The notes below the pieces were generated by a model. That model saw only the letters and a program-made list of their open reading frames with translations. It had not been told where the DNA came from and searched no databases. A stretch of 25,337 nucleotides of DNA, from positions 1-25,337 of the forward strand of contig LWDH01000042.1 in assembly GCA_002083395.1 (NCBI GenBank). Direction: 5' to 3'. Shown in pieces: positions 8,230 through 17,330 of this stretch (position 1 is the stretch's first letter; every line of letters starts with the position of its first letter). The translations under genes were made by a program, and so were the position numbers. The DNA is from Proteobacteria bacterium SG_bin4. Lineage in GTDB: Bacteria > Pseudomonadota > Gammaproteobacteria > Burkholderiales > Nitrosomonadaceae.

Positions 8230-8245
8230 AGCAGAATTCGTGCCA
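8230..8245 (-). promoter_or_regulatory. Sigma-54 (-24/-12) promoter for the pilin gene
   Basis: Read on the minus strand the site is TGGCACGAATTCTGCT, which matches the RpoN consensus TGGCACG-N4-TTGCW at all fixed positions but one, with the required GG/GC spacing. Transcription should begin near 8219, leaving a leader of about 46 bases before the ATG with its AAGGAG site. The sequence farther upstream (8250-8330) is very A/T-rich, as expected for a bendable activator region. In Pseudomonas and relatives pilA is RpoN-dependent through PilS/PilR. Confidence 0.8.
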
Positions 8246-8382
8246 GAATTATTAAAAATTAATTTCTATTTTATATTCAATGCTTATCTATTATATTTAA
8301 AGTAATTTATGATTAATTTAGATGTTAAGGCGAGCTGAAATTCATCATTGGGTGAACAGTCATTTAAAACAATGTGTTGGTA

Positions 8383-11187
8383 TTAGTTTCCAAAAACTTC
8401 TTCCCACAGTGTCAATACCGCTTTGCGATCATCTTTTAGATGACTGTCTTCAACCCGGGTGAATTTTTGTGCTTGGCCGTCTACTGGCGGGCTGCCGGCC
8501 ATATCCGCTTCACCATTCAATCGCTGGCGGTGCTGGATGCGCCGGAATTCGCGATAGGCTGAACGCGTTTTTTCCGCAGTGATTTTCGCTATGAGTCCCA
8601 GTTCTCCCGCAAGTTTCAAAAGTGCGATGTTTCCAATGTTGCCGGTAAGCTGCGGATATCGATTCGAGTAACCGAGCACCAAATATTGCACGATAAATTC
8701 GACATCTATGATACCGCCTCGATCATGTTTAATGTCAAACAATGCGGTTGGATTGGGGTGTGCTTCCAGCATTTTTTCACGCATTTTCAATATTTCCTGC
8801 TTAAGTTCATCGAGGTTGCGTTGCTTGCACAAAATTTCTTTGCGGGTATGCTCAAAAACATCGCCAACGTGCGGATCGCCGACGACAAATCGGGCGCGGG
8901 TTAACGCCTGATGTTCCCATACCCAAGCCTGGTGGTGCTGATATTGCGCGAATGCTTCCATCGAACTGACCAGCAAGCCGGAAGCGCCATTCGGGCGCAG
9001 GCGCAGATCAGTTTCATACAGGAGTCCGGCGGACGTGTGACGGGTCAACCAAGCGTTGATGCTTTGGCCCAGCTTGGTATAAATTTCTGCAGCATCGGGA
9101 TGGTCGTCGTCGTATAGGAAAACGATATCGAGATCCGAAGCATAACCGAGTTCTTTCCCGCCCAGCTTGCCGTACCCGATGATCGCGAAAGCGGGATTTT
9201 CCCGATGGCGTTTCTTCAAGCCGGACCAAGCGAGAGTCAGGACATTGTTCAAGACCAAGTCGGCCAGTGCGGTCAGGTGATCACTCAATGTCTCTAACTG
9301 CAAGGAGCCTTCAAGATCGGTGACTAGCAGGCGGAATACTTGCGCATGCTGGAAATGCCGCAAAACATCCATTTGCCACTCGATTACGTCATTTTTCGGA
9401 TTGTTGACATGATTCAATTGATAAATCAATTCGTTATTGAGTATTTCCCAATCGGGAACCGGGTGTGGTTCGTGTTGACGTAATAATTCATCCAGCAGGA
9501 TGGGGTGACGCCCTAGATAATCGCTGGCCCACTGGCTGATGGAGGCGATTTCCGCGACGCGCTGCAAGGTATGCGGATGTTCCAGCAGCAACGCCAAGTA
9601 AGAAGATTGGGTGCTGATTTTTTCGAGTAATTGCAGCATACGTTCCAAGGTAATATCGGCAGGCGGATATCCAGAGGCTGCTTCAATGAGCATGGGGATC
9701 AATGTAATGATTTGCTGCTGACTTGTTTCTGCGAGATGCTGATAGGTTGTGTCTTGATAGAAAGAGCGGATCCGTTCCGAAATTTTTGCGGGCTCCGAGA
9801 ACCCCATCGTGCTAAGTTGCGTGGTAGCGGCTTCGGTTTGTGAAATATCATGCGCTTCGGTCTGCCATAAATTAGCCAGCATGTCATGCGCGGCAGATTT
9901 CCGGGGAGTGGCAAAAATGAGCTCAAAGTGACGCGTTACGTCACTCCGGTGTCTGTCCAACTGTTGCATAAATCGCTCGTAGCTGCTAAAACCCATTGCC
10001 ATCGCGATGCGGTGTTGGTCTTCGGGATTCAATGGTAAGGTTTGAGTTTGCTGATCATCCAGATATTGCAGGCGATGTTCCAGTTTTCGCAGGAAGCGAT
10101 AAGCTTCTATGAGTTCTGTTACAGCTTGAACAGGCAGTTGCTGTTTTTTTTGCAGCCGCTCCAGAACGCTGAGAGTTGGCCGGATGCATAAATCCACATC
10201 CCGGCCGCCGCGGATTAATTGGAAAACCTGTGTAATAAATTCGATTTCCCGAATGCCGCCAGGTCCGAGTTTGATATTGTCGTGCAGTTCGCGGCGTTCG
10301 ACTTCTTTGCGCAATTGCGCATGTAAGCGGCGCATCGATTCGTAAGCATTGAAGTCCAGGTACTTGCGGAATACGAAAGGTCTGATTATTTGTTCCATCA
10401 AAGTGGACTCGCTCTCGCTATCGTCGCCACCAGCGATAATGCGTCCCTTGATCCAGGCATGGCGTTCCCATTCCCGGCCATGCTTGATGAAATATTCCTC
10501 CAGCATCGGGAAGCTGATGGCTAAAGGGCTGTTTTCTCCATGTGGCCGTAACCGCATGTCAACGCGGAAGACATAGCCGTCAGCGGTAAAATCGTTGAGA
10601 CTCGCAATTAATTTGCGCCCAAGGCGCGCAAAAAATTCATGGTTTGAAATGGATCTGGCGCCATCGGTTTCACCATCCTCGGGGTATACGAAGATCAGAT
10701 CGACATCCGATGATACGTTCAGTTCTCCGCCACCGAGTTTGCCCATGGCAACCACCAATAAATGCTGGACCGCATGACTGTTTTCACCGCGCGGTAATCC
10801 AAATCGATTAGGCTGTGCAAGCCACATTTCGTGATATTTAAGGGCGAAATCAATCGTGACTTCAGCCAGATTCGTCATGCAGGTCATCACTTCCGCTAAA
10901 TCGGCCAGGCCGCTGATATCGCGAATCGCTAAGCGGAGTATGACTTGTTTGCGTAAATCGCGAAGTAAGCTATTCAAGTTGTCTTCGTTTGCGATTTGTC
11001 TCGAGTGTGATTCGAGAAAATTCTGCATTTCTTTTCTTTGAAAAGGGACGTGCAGATTATTTAACAAGTTAATTTTTCGTGCCGGCTCGCTGTTCAATAA
11101 TTGTTGTACATAACGGCTGGCAGGCAGCGCGGCGGCTAAAATAGCATCAGGAGAATCGTGGTCTTGCTTCATGAGTGAGCCGGACAT
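8383..11187 (-). CDS. glnE: Bifunctional glutamine synthetase adenylyltransferase/removase
   Basis: 934 residues, close to E. coli GlnE (946). It adds AMP to glutamine synthetase and removes it in response to PII and glutamine, setting nitrogen assimilation. Two nucleotidyltransferase domains are visible. The N-terminal adenylyl-removase copy has MGKLGGGELNVSSDVDL (148-164) with Asp161/Asp163. The C-terminal adenylyltransferase copy has GYGKLGGKELGYASDLD (671-687) with Asp685/Asp687. A helical linker with HRLQYLDDQQTQTLP sits between them, and GGIIDVEFIVQY marks the C-terminal helical domain. The start at 11187 has no good ribosome site; ATG at 11172 is an alternative. It is divergent from nit-tldD and upstream of the pilin gene, which has its own promoter. 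Confidence 0.96.
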   Translation of the reverse strand: MSGSLMKQDHDSPDAILAAALPASRYVQQLLNSEPARKINLLNNLHVPFQRKEMQNFLESHSRQIANEDNLNSLLRDLRKQVILRLAIRDISGLADLAEVMTCMTNLAEVTIDFALKYHEMWLAQPNRFGLPRGENSHAVQHLLVVAMGKLGGGELNVSSDVDLIFVYPEDGETDGARSISNHEFFARLGRKLIASLNDFTADGYVFRVDMRLRPHGENSPLAISFPMLEEYFIKHGREWERHAWIKGRIIAGGDDSESESTLMEQIIRPFVFRKYLDFNAYESMRRLHAQLRKEVERRELHDNIKLGPGGIREIEFITQVFQLIRGGRDVDLCIRPTLSVLERLQKKQQLPVQAVTELIEAYRFLRKLEHRLQYLDDQQTQTLPLNPEDQHRIAMAMGFSSYERFMQQLDRHRSDVTRHFELIFATPRKSAAHDMLANLWQTEAHDISQTEAATTQLSTMGFSEPAKISERIRSFYQDTTYQHLAETSQQQIITLIPMLIEAASGYPPADITLERMLQLLEKISTQSSYLALLLEHPHTLQRVAEIASISQWASDYLGRHPILLDELLRQHEPHPVPDWEILNNELIYQLNHVNNPKNDVIEWQMDVLRHFQHAQVFRLLVTDLEGSLQLETLSDHLTALADLVLNNVLTLAWSGLKKRHRENPAFAIIGYGKLGGKELGYASDLDIVFLYDDDHPDAAEIYTKLGQSINAWLTRHTSAGLLYETDLRLRPNGASGLLVSSMEAFAQYQHHQAWVWEHQALTRARFVVGDPHVGDVFEHTRKEILCKQRNLDELKQEILKMREKMLEAHPNPTALFDIKHDRGGIIDVEFIVQYLVLGYSNRYPQLTGNIGNIALLKLAGELGLIAKITAEKTRSAYREFRRIQHRQRLNGEADMAGSPPVDGQAQKFTRVEDSHLKDDRKAVLTLWEEVFGN

Positions 11188-11415
11188 TAGTTGGTATGGA
11201 TAACCGAAAAGCTTACATTAAAGTATCAAATAAAAATTGTGAATAAAACGAAATAGATCGTTATCCGACTAAATGCTAGAATCCGGGTTGAATATTATCA
11301 ATTCGGTACCGTCTGGAATGCGTATACTGAACCGGTTGATAATAAATTTTATTTTTGCATATATCCCTAATGATTTATTTTAGATTTGCAGGCATTGAGC
11401 CAGAGTAAGCGACGT

Positions 11416-12279
11416 ATGTTGAAAAACACAGTTAAAGATCATCCATCAAACATTGGTAAAGACTCAGGCAGGGGTTTTTGTGTGGCTGCTATTCAAATGG
11501 CCTCGGGTCCGAGTGTATCCGCCAATCTCGAAGAAGCGACGCGGCTGATTGAGGACGCCGTTTGCCGTGGTGCCAAATTGGTTGTGCTGCCGGAATATTT
11601 TTGCATCATGGGCATGAAAGACACGGATAAGTTGGCAGTGCGGGAGCAACCGGGTGAAGGGCAAATTCAGAAATTTCTAAGTGACACCGCAAAGCGTTTA
11701 GGAATCTGGCTGGTGGGAGGGTCAGTGCCGCTGGCTTCGCCGGATCCTGATAAAGTCTATAATAGCTGTCTGGTTTATGCGGATGACGGTCAGCAGGTGG
11801 CCCGTTATGACAAAATTCATTTGTTTGGTTTGCAACTGGGACACGAGCGTTATGCCGAGGAAAAAACGATCAAAGCAGGGGATAAAGTGGTCACGGTAAA
11901 TTCCCCTTTTGGCCGGATCGGTTTGTCGATCTGTTACGATTTGCGGTTCCCGGAATTATTCCGGCTGATGGATAAAGTTGATATTATCCTGGCGCCGGCT
12001 GCATTTACCGCGATTACCGGGAAAGCGCATTGGGAAGTTCTGGTGCGGGCGCGTGCTGTTGAAAACATGGCGTATGTGATAGCGCCGGGACAAGGCGGGT
12101 ATCACGTGAATGGACGCGAAACCAATGGCGATAGCATGATTGTTGATCCGTGGGGGGTGGTGATAGAACGTCTGCCGCGCGGCTCCGGTGCTGTTGTAGC
12201 GACGATCGATCCCGATTATCAATCGAGTTTGCGAGCCAATCTGCCCGCTCTGGATCATCGGACATTACAACCCTGCTGA
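11416..12279 (+). CDS. Nitrilase-superfamily amidase (Nit1/NitL-like)
   Basis: 287 residues from ATG 11416; a TTG 30 bases upstream would add an atypical N-terminus. The Glu-Lys-Cys triad of carbon-nitrogen hydrolases is complete: Glu60 (VLPEYF), Lys133 (RYDKIHLF) and Cys173 (SICYDLRFPELFR). The ARAVENMAYVIAPGQGG segment and length fit the Nit1 branch, whose characterised members hydrolyse deaminated glutathione, a metabolite-repair reaction. General omega-amidase activity cannot be excluded. It lies 69 bp before tldD on the same strand, an arrangement I associate with other betaproteobacteria, and is divergent from glnE. The intergenic stretch 11188-11415 must hold both promoters, but no convincing -35/-10 pair stands out. 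Confidence 0.9.
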   Translation: MLKNTVKDHPSNIGKDSGRGFCVAAIQMASGPSVSANLEEATRLIEDAVCRGAKLVVLPEYFCIMGMKDTDKLAVREQPGEGQIQKFLSDTAKRLGIWLVGGSVPLASPDPDKVYNSCLVYADDGQQVARYDKIHLFGLQLGHERYAEEKTIKAGDKVVTVNSPFGRIGLSICYDLRFPELFRLMDKVDIILAPAAFTAITGKAHWEVLVRARAVENMAYVIAPGQGGYHVNGRETNGDSMIVDPWGVVIERLPRGSGAVVATIDPDYQSSLRANLPALDHRTLQPC

Positions 12280-12348
12280 GGGTGCATTTGAGATTTTGCG
12301 CGATGGATAGCCTATTGCGGCTGCAGCGCGATTAATAGAATTACAACT

Positions 12349-13821
12349 ATGAATATTGAAGGTATTGCGGAAAATAAAGATTTTATGGCGATTGCAAATC
12401 GCTGCTTGCTGATGCCATACGATCTGGATGCATCCGGCTTGCAACAAGTAATGGGACAGTTACTGTCTCATCGAATCGATTATGCGGATCTCTATTTTCA
12501 GTACAACCGATCTGAAGGCTGGATGCTGGAAGAAGGCATCGTGAAGTCGGGTAGTTTCAATATTGACCAAGGCGTCGGCGTTCGTGCGATCTGCGGTGAA
12601 AAAACCGGATTTGCGTATTCCGACGACATCAGCATGCCGGCTTTGGTAGCAGCTGCGCAGGCAACACGTGCAATCGCCCATCAGGGCAACCCGCAAGCGG
12701 TGCAAGCGGCAAAGCGGCCAGGGTTGAATCAGCGGACGCAGTTATATTTGCCCGAAGATCCGATTGCGAGCCTGAAGGATGCAGAGAAGGTCGCGCTGCT
12801 GGAGAAAGTCGAGCGCTATACCAGACGGCTCGATTCCAGGATTACGCAAGTGGTGGCGTCATTGGCGGGTGAATACGAAGTGATCTTGATCACTCGCAGT
12901 GACGGCATGTTGGCAGCCGATGTACGGCCTTTGGTCCGGCTGTCGCTGCAAGTAATCGCCGAGGAGAAAGGCCGGCGCGAGCAAGGAGTGGCTGGCGGTG
13001 GCGGGCGTTTCGGTTACGAATACTTTACTGATGAAGTTTTGCAGGATTATGCCAAGCAAGCGGTACATCAGGCCGTGGTAAATCTGGATGCGCGTCCGGC
13101 GCCTGCTGGCACGATGACGGTCGTTCTGGGTAGCGGTTGGCCCGGGATATTGCTGCATGAAGCGATTGGTCACGGATTGGAAGGCGACTTCAATCGCAAA
13201 GGAAGTTCCGCATTCTCCGGTCGCGTTGGGCAAAGGGTAGCGGCGCCTGGCGTTACCGTAGTCGATGACGGCACCATTCCCCGGCGGCGGGGATCGTTGA
13301 ATATCGATGACGAAGGTAATCCGACACAATGTACTGTATTGATAGAAGATGGCATACTGCGAGGCTATTTGCAGGATAGTTTGAATGCCCGCTTGATGGA
13401 CTTGCCGGTAACCGGCAATGGCCGGAGAGAATCTTTTGCGCATATTCCCATGCCACGCATGACTAATACTTATATGTTGAACGGTGATAAGGATCCGGCC
13501 GAGATTATCGCGTCTGTTAAACATGGATTGTATGCCGCCAATTTTGGCGGCGGTCAAGTTGACATTACCAGCGGAAAATTTGTTTTTTCGGCGGCAGAAG
13601 CTTACATGATTGAAGATGGCAAGATTACTTACCCGGTTAAAGGCGCTACTTTGATTGGTAATGGCCCGGATGTGTTAACACGGGTTTCCATGATCGGTAA
13701 TGATATGCTGCTGGATCCAGGAGTAGGCACCTGCGGCAAAGAGGGGCAAAGCGTGCCGGTTGGTGTCGGGCAACCGACGCTACGCGTCGACGGATTGACA
13801 GTGGGTGGGACGGGTATTTAA
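12349..13821 (+). CDS. tldD: TldD metalloprotease subunit
   Basis: 490 residues, close to E. coli TldD (481) and alignable with it over nearly the whole length. TldD forms the zinc-containing subunit of the TldD/TldE complex, which degrades unfolded peptides and in some bacteria matures microcin-like or other modified peptides. The metal motif HEAIGH is at 270-275, and the third ligand is expected at Cys462 in VGTCGKEGQ. Other conserved blocks are IDQGVGVRAI (72-81), GGGGRFGYE (216-224), DDEGNP (320-325) and the C-terminal LTVGGTG. The partner tldE/pmbA is not in this window. It probably shares a transcript with the upstream amidase gene. Confidence 0.96.
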   Translation: MNIEGIAENKDFMAIANRCLLMPYDLDASGLQQVMGQLLSHRIDYADLYFQYNRSEGWMLEEGIVKSGSFNIDQGVGVRAICGEKTGFAYSDDISMPALVAAAQATRAIAHQGNPQAVQAAKRPGLNQRTQLYLPEDPIASLKDAEKVALLEKVERYTRRLDSRITQVVASLAGEYEVILITRSDGMLAADVRPLVRLSLQVIAEEKGRREQGVAGGGGRFGYEYFTDEVLQDYAKQAVHQAVVNLDARPAPAGTMTVVLGSGWPGILLHEAIGHGLEGDFNRKGSSAFSGRVGQRVAAPGVTVVDDGTIPRRRGSLNIDDEGNPTQCTVLIEDGILRGYLQDSLNARLMDLPVTGNGRRESFAHIPMPRMTNTYMLNGDKDPAEIIASVKHGLYAANFGGGQVDITSGKFVFSAAEAYMIEDGKITYPVKGATLIGNGPDVLTRVSMIGNDMLLDPGVGTCGKEGQSVPVGVGQPTLRVDGLTVGGTGI

Positions 13822-13939
13822 TCCTTTTGACGTTACGCCTTTTGCTTTGTGTCTTTGAGTTTTTTGATACGATAGCGGTAATGAAGTTTTTGTGAATTTT
13901 TATAACTTGTTTTGAAATTGATATTAGGGTGCAATTAGC

Positions 13940-15643
13940 ATGAGTGTAGAACTGACCGGTGCTGAAATTACCATACGGTGCTTGCAAGAAGAAGGGGTGC
14001 AATGTATTTTCGGCTATCCTGGTGGCGCGGTATTATTTATCTACGATGAACTGTTTAAGCAAGATAAGGTTCGTCACATCTTAGTCCGCCATGAGCAAGC
14101 TGCGCTCCACGCAGCGGATGGTTATGCGCGCTCCAGCAACAAGGTAGGGGTTGCGCTCGTTACTTCCGGTCCGGGTGTTACCAATGCGGTAACAGGAATC
14201 GCAACCGCTTACATGGATTCCATTCCGTTGGTGATTATTAGCGGTCAGGTGCCGACCAGTGCGATCGGTTTGGATGCATTTCAGGAAGTTGATACGGTGG
14301 GTATTACACGCCCTTGCGTTAAACATAATTTTCTGGTTAAGGATGTGACCGAGCTGGCGCAGACCATCAAAAAAGCTTTTTATATTGCTTCGACCGGGCG
14401 TCCTGGTCCTGTTCTCGTTGATATTCCAAAGGATGTTTCACAACAGAAAACCAAGTTTGTATATCCGGACAAGATAACGATGCGTTCTTATAATCCGGTG
14501 ATAAAAGGACACGCAAGGCAGATCAAGAAAGCTGCGGAATTGATATTGAGTGCTAAGCGTCCGATGATTTATACCGGTGGCGGGGTGATATTGAGTGATG
14601 CTGCGGCACAATTGACGGAATTAACGCAACTGCTGAATTTTCCATGTACCAATACTTTGATGGGGTTGGGCGGTTATCCGGGTACCGATAAGCAGTCCTT
14701 GGGAATGCTAGGCATGCACGGCACTTATGAAGCGAATATGGCGATGCAATATTGCGATGTACTGGTTGCGGTCGGTGCCCGCTTTGACGATCGTGTGATT
14801 GGTAATCCGAAACATTTTTACAATGAGAACCGGAAAATTATCCATATTGATATTGATCCTTCATCGATTTCCAAACGGGTAAAAGTAGATGTTCCGATCG
14901 TCGGTGATGTTCTGGATGTGCTGAAGGAATTAATAAAGTTGCTGAAATCCGAAAATGCAAAACCCGATCAGTCGGCATTGAAGGAATGGTGGAAACAGAT
15001 TGATCTCTGGCGTGAGCGGGATTGCTTGAAATTTGATCGTGACAGTAAAATTATTAAACCGCAGATGGTTGTTGAGAAATTATTTGATGTTACCAAGGGG
15101 GACGCATTTGTAACTTCGGATGTCGGGCAGCATCAGATGTGGGCTGCGCAGTTTTACAAATTCGATAAGCCGCGGCGCTGGATCAATTCTGGCGGGCTAG
15201 GCACGATGGGATTTGGCATGCCCGCAGCCATGGGAGTGCAATTGGCTAATCCGAAAGGGAAAGTGGCTTGTATTACGGGGGAAGCCAGTATCCAGATGTG
15301 TATCCAGGAGCTGTCGACTTGCAAACAATACCGGTTGCCGCTAAAAATTATCAACTTGAATAATCGCTATATGGGCATGGTCAGACAGTGGCAGGAATTT
15401 TTTCATGGCAATCGCTATGCCGAGTCGTATATGGATGCGCTCCCTGATTTTATTAAATTGGCTGAAAGCTACGGGCATGTCGGGATGCGCATCGAAAAGC
15501 CTGGAGACATTGAAGGTGCATTAAAAGAAGCCTTTAAGCTCAAGGATCAATTGGTATTTCTGGATTTCATTACTGATCAGACCGAAAACGTTTTTCCAAT
15601 GGTGCCAGGTGGTAAAGGGCTTTCTGAGATGATTTTGGTGTAA
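13940..15643 (+). CDS. ilvB: Acetolactate synthase large subunit
   Basis: 567 residues (often named ilvI in proteobacteria). It condenses two pyruvates, or pyruvate with 2-ketobutyrate, as the first common step to valine, leucine and isoleucine. It has the N-terminal GYPGGAVLFIYDEL, catalytic Glu52 (RHEQAALHAADGYAR), GPGVTN (78-83), a central FAD-binding-like domain (RFDDRV) and the ThDP/Mg motif. That motif reads GEAS (447-450) ending in NN (474-475), where most relatives have GDG or GEG. AGGG lies 10 bases before the ATG. ilvH follows after 4 bp and encodes the regulatory partner. The 118-bp region before the gene contains no Leu/Val/Ile-rich leader ORF. Confidence 0.95.
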   Translation: MSVELTGAEITIRCLQEEGVQCIFGYPGGAVLFIYDELFKQDKVRHILVRHEQAALHAADGYARSSNKVGVALVTSGPGVTNAVTGIATAYMDSIPLVIISGQVPTSAIGLDAFQEVDTVGITRPCVKHNFLVKDVTELAQTIKKAFYIASTGRPGPVLVDIPKDVSQQKTKFVYPDKITMRSYNPVIKGHARQIKKAAELILSAKRPMIYTGGGVILSDAAAQLTELTQLLNFPCTNTLMGLGGYPGTDKQSLGMLGMHGTYEANMAMQYCDVLVAVGARFDDRVIGNPKHFYNENRKIIHIDIDPSSISKRVKVDVPIVGDVLDVLKELIKLLKSENAKPDQSALKEWWKQIDLWRERDCLKFDRDSKIIKPQMVVEKLFDVTKGDAFVTSDVGQHQMWAAQFYKFDKPRRWINSGGLGTMGFGMPAAMGVQLANPKGKVACITGEASIQMCIQELSTCKQYRLPLKIINLNNRYMGMVRQWQEFFHGNRYAESYMDALPDFIKLAESYGHVGMRIEKPGDIEGALKEAFKLKDQLVFLDFITDQTENVFPMVPGGKGLSEMILV

Positions 15644-15647
15644 TTAA

Positions 15648-16139
15648 ATGCGACATATAATTTCTTTATTAATGGAAAACGAGGCGGGGGCTTTGTCTCG
15701 AGTTGCGGGTCTGTTCTCGGCGCGGGGTTATAATATCGAGTCACTATCTGTAGCGCCAACAGAGGATCCGACCCTGTCCCGTATGACACTGGTTACGGTG
15801 GGATCCGATGATGTTGTCGAGCAAGTGACAAAACAGCTAAACAAACTGATCGAAGTGGTCAAAATTATAGACCTGAATGACGGCAATCATATCGAACGGG
15901 AGTTGATGCTGGTAAAAGTGCGCGCGATCGGGCCGGATCGAGAGGAAATCAAACGGTTGTCGGAAATTTTTCGAGGCTCCATCATTGATGTCACCGATAA
16001 ATCATTTACGATTGAGTTGACGGGGACAAGCTCAAAGCTGGATGCGTTTCTTGAAGCCGTCAATAAGAGCGCTGTATTGGAAACCGTGCGCACGGGTGCG
16101 TCGGGCATCGGGCGCGGCGAATGGATTTTAAAGGTATAA
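15648..16139 (+). CDS. ilvH: Acetolactate synthase small (regulatory) subunit
   Basis: 163 residues, the normal length for IlvH. It has an N-terminal ACT domain (about 3-78) beginning RHIISLLMENEAGALSRVAG, with the Gly-rich and Asn turn (ARGYNIESL) that binds valine in feedback-inhibited enzymes, followed by the C-terminal domain (about 80-163). It activates the catalytic subunit and confers valine sensitivity. It begins four bases after the ilvB stop, so translation is very likely coupled. Confidence 0.96.
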   Translation: MRHIISLLMENEAGALSRVAGLFSARGYNIESLSVAPTEDPTLSRMTLVTVGSDDVVEQVTKQLNKLIEVVKIIDLNDGNHIERELMLVKVRAIGPDREEIKRLSEIFRGSIIDVTDKSFTIELTGTSSKLDAFLEAVNKSAVLETVRTGASGIGRGEWILKV

Positions 16140-16256
16140 TCCCGTATTTTGCAGATAATCCCAGTTTTGAAGGCTATAATCCACGACGTTTATTTTTGTT
16201 AGCAAGCATTTTCTTATTGGCTTGTTTCTATCCAACATTTGTATAAAAGGAAAATA

Positions 16257-17273
16257 ATGAAAGTTTTTTACGATAAAGACGCAGACTTGTCGCTTATTAA
16301 AGGAAAGAAAGTTACGATCGTGGGTTACGGTTCTCAAGGGCATGCTCATGCGAATAATCTAAGTGAGTCAGGCGTCAAAGTTACGGTCGGTTTGCGGAAG
16401 GATGGCACGTCGTGGGGCAAAGCAGAAAAAGCAGGACTGAAAGTCAAAGAAGTGGCCGATGCGGTTAAAGGGGCCGATGTCGTAATGGTTTTATTACCGG
16501 ATGAACAAATTGCTTCAGTGTATAAAAAAGAAATCGAACCGGCCTTGAAAAAGGGCGCTACGTTGGCGTTTGCTCATGGCTTTAATATTCATTACGGTCA
16601 AGTAGCTCCGCGTGAAGATTTGGATGTCATCATGATTGCTCCAAAAGGTCCGGGGCATTTGGTGCGTTCAACCTATCTGCAGGGAGGCGGGGTGCCGACA
16701 CTCATCGCGGTGCATCAGAATAAGTCGGGTAAGGCGCGGGATCTGGCATTATCTTACGCAGCCGCGAATGGCGGCACGCGCGGCGGCGTGATCGAAACGA
16801 CGTTTAAGGAAGAAACCGAGACCGATTTATTCGGTGAACAAGTGGTGCTTTGCGGTGGACTAACTGCATTGATTCAAGCCGGCTTTGAGACATTGGTCGA
16901 AGCTGGTTATGCACCGGAAATGGCTTATTTTGAATGCTTGCATGAAGTAAAATTAATCGTTGATCTTATCTATGAGGGTGGAATCGCAAATATGCGATAT
17001 TCAATTTCCAATAACGCAGAGTATGGCGATGTATCGCGTGGACCGAGAATAATTACCGACCAGACCCGTGAGGAAATGCGAAAAATTCTTCGACAAATTC
17101 AAACCGGAGAATATGCCCGTGAGTTTATTCTAGAGAATCAAGCAGGTGCACCTGTATTGAAATCGAGTCGCCGTCTCGCATCCGAACATCCGATTGAGCA
17201 AGTGGGTGCAAAATTGCGCGATATGATGCCGTGGATCAAGAAAAATAAACTGGTTGATCAAGGAAGAAATTAG
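16257..17273 (+). CDS. ilvC: Ketol-acid reductoisomerase, class I
   Basis: 338 residues from ATG 16257, chosen because AAAGG lies just upstream; the TTG at 16239 would precede the ribosome site. It converts acetolactate or acetohydroxybutyrate to the dihydroxy acids using NADPH and Mg2+. It shows the Rossmann motif VGYGSQGHAHA (22-32), Arg47 and Ser52 positions typical of NADPH use, the active-site AHGFNIHYG (106-114) and the Mg ligands Asp190 and Glu194 in DLFGEQ. Length marks the short class I form, not the long plant/enteric class II. The 117-bp gap after ilvH contains a TATAAT at 16175 without a well-placed -35, so a separate ilvC promoter is possible but unproven. Confidence 0.96.
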   Translation: MKVFYDKDADLSLIKGKKVTIVGYGSQGHAHANNLSESGVKVTVGLRKDGTSWGKAEKAGLKVKEVADAVKGADVVMVLLPDEQIASVYKKEIEPALKKGATLAFAHGFNIHYGQVAPREDLDVIMIAPKGPGHLVRSTYLQGGGVPTLIAVHQNKSGKARDLALSYAAANGGTRGGVIETTFKEETETDLFGEQVVLCGGLTALIQAGFETLVEAGYAPEMAYFECLHEVKLIVDLIYEGGIANMRYSISNNAEYGDVSRGPRIITDQTREEMRKILRQIQTGEYAREFILENQAGAPVLKSSRRLASEHPIEQVGAKLRDMMPWIKKNKLVDQGRN

Positions 17274-17330
17274 CATTATTGATTCTGATCAGATTCTCTA
17301 TTTTAATTAAGTTATTAGCGTCGTTTATTC

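Noticed and set aside
12859..13557. Antisense ORF of 232 codons inside tldD
   Set aside because: Shadow of tldD codon bias; the tldD frame is conserved end to end.
16149..16180. TTGCAG ... TATAAT before ilvC as a promoter
   Set aside because: The -10 is perfect but the spacer is 20 bases; at 17 bases the -35 would be CAGATA.
16196..16249. TTG-started mini-ORF with several Leu/Ile/Val codons before ilvC, and a weak CAAGC/GCTTG hairpin in the same place
   Set aside because: No ATG, no ribosome site, only five branched-chain residues in 17, and the hairpin has about 5 bp without a true U-run. Not enough to call an ilvC attenuator.
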